Assembly (NCBI GenBank): GCA_023663185.1
Contig: JAMPHY010000013.1
Coordinates: 1 to 64,000 of the forward strand
Origin: Clostridiales bacterium
GTDB taxonomy: Bacteria > Bacillota > Clostridia > Lachnospirales > Lachnospiraceae
DNA: 64,000 nt
Direction of reading: 5' to 3'
Under the pieces are notes generated by a model, which searched no databases, was not told the origin of the DNA, and was given only the letters and a program-made list of their open reading frames with translations. Shown one piece after another: positions 1 to 7,810 of this stretch (position 1 is its first letter; the number at the start of each line of letters is the position of its first letter). A program made the position numbers and the translations under genes.

Positions 1-349
1 TTAATTTTTCTTTATTATTACTAACAAAAGAAGAATAATTGCTTCCCCACAGTACTTGATAAATCTTTTCTCTTGTTTTCCACAAAATATGCCGCCCCAC
101 GCGATCGTACAACTCCGTCCGAAGCGCGCTCAGCATGCCTATTACTAAAAAAAGCACCACAAAAACCACAACATATCCTATAAAAAAAGGTACGCTCTTC
201 TGGGCTTCCGTTTGGTCAATCAGCCATTCCATGTAGAAAGGAAGTGCAGATTCTAAGCCTAAAAGCAGAATGATAACAAATATACATTTGCACAGTAGTT
301 TTTTATCTACAGTAAACATGAGTTTAACGACTTGAAAATAGTTTTTCAT
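1..349 (-). CDS. ABC transporter, N-terminal membrane part (partial)
   Basis: The frame is open from an ATG at 347-349 to the window edge, so only about 116 N-terminal residues are visible. They contain two strong hydrophobic stretches (about residues 20-38 and 52-75), joined by a short polar loop with the motif FYMEWLIDQ. A basic cytoplasmic stretch follows (RTELYDRVGRHILWKTREK). This is the usual start of the membrane domain of an ABC exporter of the peptide or multidrug type. No ATPase domain is in view. It lies 52 bases downstream of the radical SAM gene on the same strand and is probably its operon partner, so export of a modified peptide is the likely role. That role is inferred from context. 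Confidence 0.7.
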   Translation of the reverse strand, partial: MKNYFQVVKLMFTVDKKLLCKCIFVIILLLGLESALPFYMEWLIDQTEAQKSVPFFIGYVVVFVVLFLVIGMLSALRTELYDRVGRHILWKTREKIYQVLWGSNYSSFVSNNKEKL

Positions 350-401
350 TACTTGTACCTCGTATTATAAAATTTGCACATTTCTATATCGCAATAAGAT
401 A

Positions 402-1667
402 TTAATCATCATATAGATTTTTTATTACCATACACGTATACGGATTAGCATTTTTACAGTCTCCCGTAAGACGCAATGCTTCTACCCTGCAATTTTTAGC
501 CCCACAACTGTGTTTTTCTTTACATTTTTTGCATTGCCGTGTTTTCTTGATGTATTCCTTTCTAAATTCTTTGATAGCATCATTAGGATTGTTCCATATA
601 GCAGACAGTGACGCATCAATAGTATTACCTATAATGAATACTTCTTCCTCTGCAAGCGGACACATTTTCAAAACGCCATCTACGGTTAAAACCCCATTAG
701 TCACTCCGCCTTGACAACGATGACGCTTACCTTGAAATAAGGAACACTTATTAACGGGAAAATACTCCCTAAACAGTTCAGGATATCGTTCTTTCAATCT
801 TGGAATCTCTTCATAGCCAAAAGAAAAATCTGAATTATTAACAGGTGTTACAATAAATAATTTATGCTCATATTTAGGAAACAAATCCATAACAAGCTGT
901 TTTATATGAATGACATTGTCAACATTCTGTCTCATTACAGCGGTCTCAATAAAGACATCAATATTAGAGTATTTTTTTAGTTTTGTTAATGTTGTTATTG
1001 TATTCTCGAATGCAGTCTCGCGTCCGCGAATATTATCATGTACATGTTCAAAACCATCAAGACTGATTCCCATGGCATAATGGTACTTCTTAGTAACCTC
1101 AGCAAACTGAATAATTTTTTCTGTCAAAAATCCGTTGGTGTAAATGCATACCAAAAAGCCATTCTCCAAAAAATAAGTAGCAATCCTTTCAAAATCAGGA
1201 TTCAAAAAACTCTCTCCCCCAGACAAGCGAACCTGCACTGTATGAAGCATATCCAATTCAGGCTTAAGCCTAACAATATCTCCAAAAGAATACATCTTCT
1301 TTTGGGAAGGTTGTCCAAACCTTCCATAGCAATGGATACAGTTTAGATTACACGCATTTGTTAACTCAATCACAAGGGAACGCAAAGGAAATTTTCCCTT
1401 AAACAGTCCCAATACATTTTTGTTATATCTCGGCACATCACTGTCTATAATTATTCTTTTGTCATATAGGTCCCTAATAATAGACTGACTTATTAGCCGA
1501 GACAATTTTTCTTCAGTGTTTATTTTGCCATCATTAATTTCTTGAAGTAATTTGTAAATTACTTCATTGACATCCCATATCTTATTACTTTCAGTTGGTA
1601 TAACAACACTATATATTTTCTTTCCATAATATTTACTTATCCGCAAATTCGGATTTACTATAAGCAT
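402..1667 (-). CDS. Radical SAM/SPASM peptide-modifying enzyme with PqqD-like N-terminus
   Basis: This 421-residue protein carries the radical SAM cluster motif CNLNCIHCYG near residue 108. A C-terminal SPASM-type cysteine set follows (CQGG, then MCPLAEE, then CKKCKEKHSCGAKNC) for auxiliary iron-sulfur clusters. The first 80 or so residues look like a PqqD/RRE peptide-recognition domain, as in maturases of ribosomal peptides. I start it at the ATG at 1665-1667, because AAAGGGA sits seven bases upstream. The frame continues 32 codons further up but has no ribosome site there. The peptide gene 1962-2135 lies upstream and the ABC exporter downstream on the same strand. The natural substrate may be that peptide; the type of cross-link is unknown. 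Confidence 0.85.
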   Translation of the reverse strand: MLIVNPNLRISKYYGKKIYSVVIPTESNKIWDVNEVIYKLLQEINDGKINTEEKLSRLISQSIIRDLYDKRIIIDSDVPRYNKNVLGLFKGKFPLRSLVIELTNACNLNCIHCYGRFGQPSQKKMYSFGDIVRLKPELDMLHTVQVRLSGGESFLNPDFERIATYFLENGFLVCIYTNGFLTEKIIQFAEVTKKYHYAMGISLDGFEHVHDNIRGRETAFENTITTLTKLKKYSNIDVFIETAVMRQNVDNVIHIKQLVMDLFPKYEHKLFIVTPVNNSDFSFGYEEIPRLKERYPELFREYFPVNKCSLFQGKRHRCQGGVTNGVLTVDGVLKMCPLAEEEVFIIGNTIDASLSAIWNNPNDAIKEFRKEYIKKTRQCKKCKEKHSCGAKNCRVEALRLTGDCKNANPYTCMVIKNLYDD

Positions 1668-1961
1668 GGTAATTCCCTTTCTCTGCCGGTACGCTATTAC
1701 CTGAATCCGTAAGACTATGTATCTCAACACATTGCCAACTGCATATTTAAACAGTATTAGCATTGAAATTACTATCTTTGGTAAAAAAGAGCCATTTTAG
1801 ATTTTCCCCGCCAGATCCGGTATAAGAAATATTTTTCCACGCGGAGTTGGTGCAAACATTCTTCCCTTAATGGAGCGTGATGACATCAAGGCTCTTGTCC
1901 TTCTTTTACCCATCACTCTTGGTGCAGATTGTTCTTGACGATGAGGAAATATCGGTTTAGT

Positions 1962-2135
1962 TTACATATTATTGCCTCTTTTCATTTCAGCCCAGCGTTC
2001 GCCTTCCTGACTTACACCATCCGTCAGACAGACAGGGACTTCAAAATCATACATTCCTAATGTAATAGACTTACCCAGCCCAAATCTTCCAAAATTGCAT
2101 AACACCTCAATACTTTTCTTTTTTATATTTTTCAT
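1962..2135 (-). CDS. Small precursor-like peptide (AgrD-like or RiPP precursor)
   Basis: The peptide has 57 residues starting at the ATG at 2133-2135, with AGAGAGG six to seven bases upstream. A longer frame to 2186 lacks a ribosome site. It opens with a basic amphipathic stretch (MKNIKKKSIEVLCNFGRFG). A segment GKSITLGMYDFEVPVCL follows, then a charged tail. The run of small and hydrophobic residues, Tyr, acid and E-x-P resembles the autoinducer core and its flank in AgrD-type peptides, with Ser or Thr in place of the usual Cys. The two cysteines and the adjacent radical SAM gene also fit a modified-peptide precursor. Both readings are inference. It sits 255 bases downstream of the LytTR gene, across a terminator. 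Confidence 0.6.
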   Translation of the reverse strand: MKNIKKKSIEVLCNFGRFGLGKSITLGMYDFEVPVCLTDGVSQEGERWAEMKRGNNM

Positions 2136-2260
2136 TTTGAACCTCTCTTTCAATCTTTCATTTGATAATGCTACTCTATCATGCACTATAGCATCTCATA
2201 CTTCTTTTTCTTAAAATATACTTTCTTTGCGGTTAACGTATTATTTTTCAATTATTTTGA

Positions 2261-2269
2261 ACGTTTAAG
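2261..2269 (+). promoter_or_regulatory. Possible single LytTR half-site
   Basis: The nonamer ACGTTTAAG is identical to one half of the direct repeat between the regulator gene and agrB. It lies about 125 bases upstream of the small-peptide start. A second half at the expected 21-base offset is only a weak match (ACTTGAACG at 2282). Related AACGTATT sequences occur at 2235 and 2287. This is suggestive of LytTR control of the peptide gene and no more. Confidence 0.3.
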
Positions 2270-2318
2270 AAATATAAAACTACTTGAACGTATTTAGTAT
2301 ATGTAATGCACATAAATT

Positions 2319-2366
2319 ATAAGGAAGGCAATCCGAAAAATGCATTTGACGAATCGCCTTCCTTAT
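2319..2366. terminator. Hairpin terminator downstream of the LytTR gene
   Basis: ATAAGGAAGGC at 2319-2329 pairs with GCCTTCCTTAT at 2356-2366 around a 26-base loop. It ends the LytTR transcript on the minus strand. It also separates that gene from the small-peptide gene, which therefore needs its own promoter in 2136-2318. Confidence 0.6.
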
Positions 2367-2390
2367 GTTATAAACCTGCGTATATTGATA

Positions 2391-3122
2391 TCATATTTGA
2401 TTTTTTACTTGCCCTAGTAGCCTATGGGATATAGGACATTCAGCGCGATTTTTCATAATAATAAGCTTATCAGCATACAAAACTTCTGCAACGTTCTTCT
2501 TGTTCACTAAATACGCTCTATGGCATCGAATAAATTCTTCCCCAACTTCATCTTCTATATCTTTCATTTTACCAAAAAATTCCATTGATTTATTTATTGT
2601 ATGGACAATAAGCTTATGTTCATTAACCGATGTTTCAAAAAACATAATATCATTGTAGGCTAATGTTATTTTCCTTCCACCCCTTGTAATTGTAATCGTT
2701 TTTCCACTACCTCTTGAAATCTTTGCATATTTTTGATTTACATCTTCCATACACTCGCATATACGATGCTGAAGTTCTCGTGGCTCATCTTTCAAAATAA
2801 AATCCAATGCCTCTACCTTATATTGAAACGTTATGTATGACATTTCTGAATGAGATGTTACAAATACTATAAATCCTCTTGGATCATATTCTCTTATTTC
2901 TTTAGCAAGCACTAGCCCGTTCTTATTTGACTTTAAATCGATATCCAAAAAATAAAGCCCTGTATTTTTTGATTGCTTCAACTGCTCAATTAATTCTTCT
3001 GGTTTATCAGTGCTTATTCGTAACTTCATATCATATTCCTGAATCACTATAGCTGACTTAACATAATGAACTAACATATCCCGCTGTTCTTTAATATCCT
3101 CACAAATATATACATCTATCAT
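2391..3122 (-). CDS. LytTR-type response regulator (AgrA/VirR-like)
   Basis: This 243-residue protein has an N-terminal receiver domain (MIDVYICEDIKEQRD) with the phospho-acceptor aspartate in the segment LYFLDIDLKSNKNGL. The C-terminal half is a LytTR DNA-binding domain, recognised by ITLAYNDIMFFETSVNEHK and later FIRCHRAYLVNKKNV. Regulators of this type bind paired nine-base direct repeats; such a pair lies just upstream at 3139-3168. It is divergent from agrB and near a GHKL kinase, as in agr-type circuits. It probably controls agrB and may also control the peptide and radical SAM genes; that is inferred. Confidence 0.9.
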   Translation of the reverse strand: MIDVYICEDIKEQRDMLVHYVKSAIVIQEYDMKLRISTDKPEELIEQLKQSKNTGLYFLDIDLKSNKNGLVLAKEIREYDPRGFIVFVTSHSEMSYITFQYKVEALDFILKDEPRELQHRICECMEDVNQKYAKISRGSGKTITITRGGRKITLAYNDIMFFETSVNEHKLIVHTINKSMEFFGKMKDIEDEVGEEFIRCHRAYLVNKKNVAEVLYADKLIIMKNRAECPISHRLLGQVKNQI

Positions 3123-3138
3123 ATTTAAATACTCCCTT

Positions 3139-3168
3139 ACGCTTAAGTTATTTTATCCTACGTTTAAG
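3139..3168 (+). promoter_or_regulatory. Probable LytTR operator, paired direct repeat
   Basis: ACGCTTAAG at 3139-3147 and ACGTTTAAG at 3160-3168 are near-identical nonamers spaced 21 bases start to start. That is the two-helical-turn spacing known for AgrA/LytTR sites. The pair lies in the divergent space between the regulator gene (start 3122) and agrB (start 3237). It could therefore control both. Confidence 0.6.
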
Positions 3169-3236
3169 AACTAATAAATTATTTTCAAATAATTACTTTA
3201 TAATATATACCAAACTATAAAGGATGGTATTATTGT

Positions 3237-3812
3237 ATGAAAAAAATATTCAATAATGTTGCCAAAAAAATAATAAATATACTTGATGAAGATCATTCGT
3301 GTACAGAAATAGAATATCTGCAAATGCTTTATGGAATTCAAAACATCTTATATAATGTTGTTATTACCGGACTCATATTGTTTCTATCATATATTACAGA
3401 AACCTTTATTGAAACTCTTTTATTATTCACATTTTTTGGTATGCTACGTATCATTGCCGGAGGATATCATTGTAACAGTATCGAAAAATGTTTAACTACT
3501 ACCACTCTAATCATGGTTGGAGGCGGAAAATTTGTACAATCAATTCAAATAAACCTTCCTATATGCATCATTATTTGTATATTAGTAAATACAGTATTTT
3601 TTTCTTATATACCAAAAGGCACGCATAACAACCCCTATTCCCCAGAATATAGTATTAAACAACATAAACGCTTAAAATTAGTTTCCATCATCTTAACCAT
3701 AATTTCTATTTTCTCAAATTCCATCTTGCGCGGAGCAATTATTTACTCTATGTCTGTTGTTACAATTTTACTTTTTCCTACCATTAAACATAAATCTCCA
3801 ATACCTGAGTAA
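3237..3812 (+). CDS. agrB: AgrB-like autoinducer-processing membrane peptidase
   Basis: The protein has 191 residues. It shows the AgrB signature GMLRIIAGGYHCNSIEKC, with the catalytic pair His78 and Cys85 seven residues apart. Several membrane segments surround it (about 37-55, 60-72, 105-123, 146-160 and 164-182). AgrB cleaves the tail of an AgrD peptide and helps form its thiolactone or lactone ring at the membrane. No AgrD gene follows directly. Instead the 3' end overlaps the convergent kinase gene by 29 bases. The nearest peptide candidate is at 1962-2135 on the other strand. AGGATGG sits ten bases before the ATG. Confidence 0.9.
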   Translation: MKKIFNNVAKKIINILDEDHSCTEIEYLQMLYGIQNILYNVVITGLILFLSYITETFIETLLLFTFFGMLRIIAGGYHCNSIEKCLTTTTLIMVGGGKFVQSIQINLPICIIICILVNTVFFSYIPKGTHNNPYSPEYSIKQHKRLKLVSIILTIISIFSNSILRGAIIYSMSVVTILLFPTIKHKSPIPE

Positions 3813-5067
3813 AATATCCCGCCTCATATTCTGTATCCATAATTACATTATCGTAATCATTAATAATGGTCTTTATGTTATACAAGCCGGCTCCTCGCCG
3901 TTCCCCTTTGGAGCTAATGCCTATACTTCCAAGCTTATTGTAGTCTATATCGTGTTTTACATATGTATTTTTTATAACAAATGTTATATCACTATCCATT
4001 TTCATTATGCTAAAACATATACTAGGATTCTCACATTCCTGACAGGCTTCTATTGCATTATCTAACAAAATTCCCATTATTCTTACCAAATCAACTCCCT
4101 TCATATTAATCTCCTCAATTTTTTCGGTTATTTCAAGACTTACTTCTATATTAAGCTCTAAAGCATAATTTATTTTAACAAAAATTAGGCTTTTCAGTTC
4201 TACAATATCCAAATTATGCAATTTAGATATGGCATCATTTGCTTTTATAAGCTGTTTACTAATGGGAAATATCTGCTCATCATAATATCTTTTCAAGCCT
4301 TCCATATCATTTCCCTCAATATAACCTGCCATGCTCACCATGATATTTGCGTAGTCATGCTTAAAGACTCTGAGATTTTGGTAAAGTTCTTCAATTTGAG
4401 ACATATATTCCTGAAGATTATCATATGAATTTTGCTTCAATATTATTTTAGCATTAGTATCATATTCTTTAACGATTGTAGTCACCATTGAAAATGTTAA
4501 AAGAAAATACCCTGTATACAATATTATGCTGCTAAAAAGAACCGATGATGATGAACCTACCTGTTCAGCTACAGCAATATGCATAACAAAAATAATCATA
4601 CATAACATCAAATCCGTTCCAAGAATTGCTAAAATCCTCGGAGATAACATCAATGTTTTTCTTTTTGTTAATTTTACTGTCTTGCTGGACATAAACCGAC
4701 ATATTACAATAAAAATTGGATAATCTACAATCATATAAATAGGCCAATGATTGCTAACATTCAATCCTATAATATTCCAAATAAAATGAGTTAAGTTATC
4801 TACGATGACCAATAAAGTATACGAAAATACTATTAAGAATACATTTACCAACCAATCCTCTCGCTTCAGCCACACTATATACAAAATCAATATAATAAAC
4901 ATTGGTATAACAAATAAACTGCCAATTATATTACTAACAAATGCTATATTGACAACAAGTACAATAGTAATAACTATGTTTTGAATAATATTCAATCGAA
5001 AAGTCAAACAGCTATTAAATAATAATAAGTATGTAATAATACTCATTATTACAATCTGTATTTTCAT
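3784..5067 (-). CDS. AgrC-type GHKL sensor histidine kinase
   Basis: The protein has 427 residues. The first 200 or so form about six membrane helices, as in AgrC-type peptide sensors. A coiled segment leads to the phospho-acceptor motif LRVFKHDYANI, then the GHKL ATPase with the N-box GILLDNAIEAC and the G-box GERRGAGLYNI. It is the evident partner of the LytTR regulator at 2391. It is convergent with agrB, overlapping it by 29 bases, which is unlike the usual agrBDCA order. The gene starts 16 bases after the end of a short malQ-derived frame, so a captured malQ promoter may drive it. Confidence 0.88.
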   Translation of the reverse strand: MKIQIVIMSIITYLLLFNSCLTFRLNIIQNIVITIVLVVNIAFVSNIIGSLFVIPMFIILILYIVWLKREDWLVNVFLIVFSYTLLVIVDNLTHFIWNIIGLNVSNHWPIYMIVDYPIFIVICRFMSSKTVKLTKRKTLMLSPRILAILGTDLMLCMIIFVMHIAVAEQVGSSSSVLFSSIILYTGYFLLTFSMVTTIVKEYDTNAKIILKQNSYDNLQEYMSQIEELYQNLRVFKHDYANIMVSMAGYIEGNDMEGLKRYYDEQIFPISKQLIKANDAISKLHNLDIVELKSLIFVKINYALELNIEVSLEITEKIEEINMKGVDLVRIMGILLDNAIEACQECENPSICFSIMKMDSDITFVIKNTYVKHDIDYNKLGSIGISSKGERRGAGLYNIKTIINDYDNVIMDTEYEAGYFTQVLEIYV

Positions 5068-5083
5068 ATGTCTGCCGTCCTCT

Positions 5084-5185
5084 TCATTTATAAACTTTGG
5101 AAAGACATCCCCTAGTTTGATTTTCTTGTATTTTAATCTCAGACGGAATACTTGAAACAGGTAATAAAACTCCGCTTTTTCTCAT
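5084..5185 (-). pseudogene. malQ: Remnant of the 5' end of malQ (4-alpha-glucanotransferase)
   Basis: A 33-codon frame with a good ribosome site (GGGGG nine bases upstream) begins MRKSGVLLPVSSIPSE, which is the family-typical start of 4-alpha-glucanotransferase. The similarity then stops, the frame runs into unrelated residues and ends at 5084-5086. I read it as the broken start of malQ at the right edge of the agr-like island. It now lies directly ahead of the kinase gene. Recognition of the first 16 residues is strong; the breakage mechanism is not visible. Confidence 0.6.
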
Positions 5186-5314
5186 TACTATGTACCCCCT
5201 TTGATAAATTCAGTTTACAAGATTTCATTCCTAATTACAAGCAGTACATTCAACTATCTTACATTAATATGACTCAAACTTCACAATTATATAAGCATTA
5301 TTTTTAAAAAATAC

Positions 5315-6133
5315 TCATAACAACGCTATCATATCCTCAACCGACTCATATATCAAATCCGGCACAACCTCAGACTTCTTCACATCATCAAGCGACGCTT
5401 CTCCGCTTAACACGAGAATACTTGTCAAGCCGTTATTTTTGCCCGCGGCGATATCGGTATAAAGCCTGTCCCCGACCATCGCAGTCTGGGATTTTGAGAT
5501 ACCTGTTCTTGATATCATATAATCCACGATATCACCGTTTGGCTTGCCGATAATCCTATCAGGATAACGAAACGCCGACGCATGAATAAACTCATGGATA
5601 GCGCCTACATCGGGAATAAAGCCGTCTTCCGTCGGGCAGTTAAAATCAGGGTGCGTCGCAATATACGGCAGCCCCGACCTTACGAAGTCGCAGACTTTAC
5701 ACATCTTCTGGTAATCTAAAGATGTATCGAACGCCGTCACCACGATATCGGGCGATTTATCTTCCAGTATGACGCCCGCCTGCTCAAACTCTTCACGCAA
5801 AAGACTATTCCCTAAAAGAAAGACCTTTTTATTAGGAAAATGCTGCTCAAGATAATATATCGTTGCCTGCCCCGAAGTAACAATTTTATCTTCCGATACT
5901 TCCAATCCCATTTTATGCAGCTTTTCCACATATATTGCCGGACTTTTGGAAGAATTATTCGTCAAAAAAACATAGCTTCTGCCCGAATCCTCTATTCTTT
6001 TTAAAAATTCCTTTGCGCCGTCTATCCATTTATCCCCCAGATATATAGTGCCGTCCATATCCAGCGCAAAGCAGCGGATATTGTCTATAATAGAATTTTC
6101 ATTTTTATTATGTGTTAGAAAGATATTCCCCAT
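5315..6133 (-). CDS. HAD-IIA family sugar-phosphate phosphatase (NagD-like)
   Basis: The protein has 272 residues. HAD motif I is ALDMDGTIYLGD near residue 25, motif II TNNSSKSP, and the late motifs GKPNGDIV and MVGDRLYTDIAAG. The cap arrangement and length fit the NagD/p-nitrophenylphosphatase branch of subclass IIA, which dephosphorylates small phosphorylated metabolites in the cytoplasm. The exact substrate cannot be told from sequence. The ATG at 6133 has AAAGGA about 13 bases upstream, a rather long spacing. It is a single gene divergent from the DUF6062 gene. Confidence 0.9.
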   Translation of the reverse strand: MGNIFLTHNKNENSIIDNIRCFALDMDGTIYLGDKWIDGAKEFLKRIEDSGRSYVFLTNNSSKSPAIYVEKLHKMGLEVSEDKIVTSGQATIYYLEQHFPNKKVFLLGNSLLREEFEQAGVILEDKSPDIVVTAFDTSLDYQKMCKVCDFVRSGLPYIATHPDFNCPTEDGFIPDVGAIHEFIHASAFRYPDRIIGKPNGDIVDYMISRTGISKSQTAMVGDRLYTDIAAGKNNGLTSILVLSGEASLDDVKKSEVVPDLIYESVEDMIALL

Positions 6134-6320
6134 ACAATATTTATGTTCCTTTCACATTGCGCTCTTATTTCATGTCCTGCAACATACCGCTTTTAGTATA
6201 ATAAGCTTTTATCTTTCATGCAACCATTTTTATTATACTCTCAGTCCGCAGTTTTCCATTGAAACCCTTTTCACAATATGCTACTATAACAATATACGAT
6301 AATGAGAAGGAGCCGCACAG

Positions 6321-7082
6321 ATGAAAGAAAAACTCTACACCATTCCACTAAACGACGCAATTAACGCTCAGGACGAATGCCCGTTCTGCTACATAGAAAG
6401 AAATGTCGAGCAGGATTTACTCGATTTTACTTTAGGTTCAGGCTCGTCATATATGGAGAGCGACGTCCGCGAAGCCACAGACAAAGCCGGATTCTGCAGA
6501 ATGCATTTTAAAAAGATGTTCGATTACGGAAACACCCTCGGAAACGCATGGATTTTAAAAACCCACTATATAAAAATGAACAAGGAAATGCAGGAGCAGT
6601 TCAAAAACTACAAGCCCGGCAAGGTTTCCTTAAAGGATAAATTTAAGAAACAGAGCGAGCGCACTAATCCCATCGGCATGTGGGTGGCGGAGAAGGAAAA
6701 CTCCTGCTATATATGCAATCGTTTCCGCGATACCTACGAGCGTTACCTTGACACCTTCTTTGTAATGTATAAAAAGGATACGGAGTTTCAGGATAAAATT
6801 AAAAACAGCAAGGGTTTCTGCCTGCACCATTTTGGCGACTTATGCGAGGCAGCAGAAAGCCGCTTAAGCGAGAAGGAAAAAACCGAGTTTTTTGAAATGT
6901 GCTTCAAACTTATGGAGTCGAATATGGAAAGGCTTGCCGAAGACGTATCATGGCTGGTTGACAAGTTCGATTACCGCAACAAAGACGCCGATTGGAAAAA
7001 TTCCAAAGACGCAATCCAGCGCGGTATGCAGAAATTAAAGGGCGGCTATCCTGCGGACCCGCCGTATAAAATGAACAAATAG
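6321..7082 (+). CDS. DUF6062 family protein
   Basis: This 253-residue soluble protein starts MKEKLYTIPLNDAINAQDEC. It has paired cysteine motifs CPFCYIE, FCRMHFKKMFDYG, CYICNRF and FCLHHF. These repeats of C-x-x-C and C-x-x-H are typical of DUF6062, a Clostridia family of unknown function, and may bind metal. AAGGAG lies ten bases before the ATG. A terminator shared with the convergent gene follows. No pathway is indicated by its neighbours. Confidence 0.8.
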   Translation: MKEKLYTIPLNDAINAQDECPFCYIERNVEQDLLDFTLGSGSSYMESDVREATDKAGFCRMHFKKMFDYGNTLGNAWILKTHYIKMNKEMQEQFKNYKPGKVSLKDKFKKQSERTNPIGMWVAEKENSCYICNRFRDTYERYLDTFFVMYKKDTEFQDKIKNSKGFCLHHFGDLCEAAESRLSEKEKTEFFEMCFKLMESNMERLAEDVSWLVDKFDYRNKDADWKNSKDAIQRGMQKLKGGYPADPPYKMNK

Positions 7083-7090
7083 AAAAAATA

Positions 7091-7148
7091 AAAAGATGTC
7101 CTAAATCACCGTAACAGCAAGTACGGCGGCTTAGAACATCTTTTACAT
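7091..7148. terminator. Two-way terminator between 7082 and 7163
   Basis: AAAAGATGTCCTAA at 7091-7104 pairs with TTAGAACATCTTTT at 7131-7144, with one mismatch and an inner CCGT/ACGG stem. U or A runs lie on both sides, so it can end both convergent transcripts. Confidence 0.75.
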
Positions 7149-7162
7149 TTTAAGTACGTTAT

Positions 7163-7549
7163 TTAGTTTGATTCCTCTTCGTCGTTGAAGAACTCTTCGA
7201 CTTTTTCTTCCGCGTTATTAACCGCTTTTGCAGCATCCCCGGCAGCGCCGACTATTTTATCCTCTGCGTCAGCTTTCGCCGCGTCCAGACCTTCTTTGAA
7301 CTCCTCCGCCTTATCGGAAGCAGCCTCAGCCGCCTTCGTTAAATCCAGAGCAACATATTTACGGTCTGCGTCTGATTTTTTGTCAGCTCCCTCTGCGTCC
7401 AAGTCTTCGTCGAAGTCGTCATAATCGTCCTCTTCGTCAAAATACTCGTCCTCTAAAGAATCCTTCTTCTTTAAGTAATAATATGCACCTGCTGCAAGTG
7501 CCCCCAGAGCTGCTGTTGTCGCTACAAATTTTCCAAATTTTTTTGCCAT
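7163..7549 (-). CDS. Small acidic membrane-anchored protein, function unknown
   Basis: The protein has 128 residues when started at the ATG at 7547-7549, where AAAGGAG lies eight bases upstream; a longer frame has no ribosome site. The N-terminus MAKKFGKFVATTAALGALAA is a single hydrophobic anchor. A very acidic stretch (EDEYFDEEDDYDDFDEDLD) follows, then an Ala/Glu/Lys-rich region that should form a long amphipathic helix. The make-up recalls YtxH-like envelope-stress proteins, but no family motif decides it. Promoter and partners are unclear. Confidence 0.7.
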   Translation of the reverse strand: MAKKFGKFVATTAALGALAAGAYYYLKKKDSLEDEYFDEEDDYDDFDEDLDAEGADKKSDADRKYVALDLTKAAEAASDKAEEFKEGLDAAKADAEDKIVGAAGDAAKAVNNAEEKVEEFFNDEEESN

Positions 7550-7727
7550 GTGGAAGTCTCCTTTCACTTTTCCCCGTTTCTTATATAAATATATTAATAC
7601 TATTTTGTAAAAATGAAAAGAGAATATGTATAAAAAAAGAATTATTTTTTTCTAAAAGTTCAAAGTAACATTTATAACCACAACATCTTGTGTTTGATAA
7701 AAAAACTTAACTAGTTTTTTTAAATTG

Positions 7728-7756
7728 TTGAATATCGTTCGTTTTTATGTTATATT
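7728..7756 (+). promoter_or_regulatory. Sigma-A-type promoter of the TetR gene
   Basis: TTGAAT at 7728-7733 and TATATT at 7751-7756 are separated by 17 bases, about 55 bases ahead of the TetR start. Confidence 0.6.
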
Positions 7757-7810
7757 AGAGTTCGACTCACAAAGTCAATAATTCAATCTCACTTATGAAG
7801 GGATTCCTTA

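Noticed and set aside
1668-1763. 32-residue N-terminal extension of the radical SAM gene
   Set aside because: No ribosome site is found upstream of the first ATG, while a good one precedes the internal ATG at 1665-1667.
1797-1913. 38-codon minus-strand frame (MGKRRTRALMSSRSIKGRMF start) and an overlapping open plus-strand stretch
   Set aside because: There is no convincing ribosome site and the two strands compete. It may be a decayed gene, but nothing identifies it.
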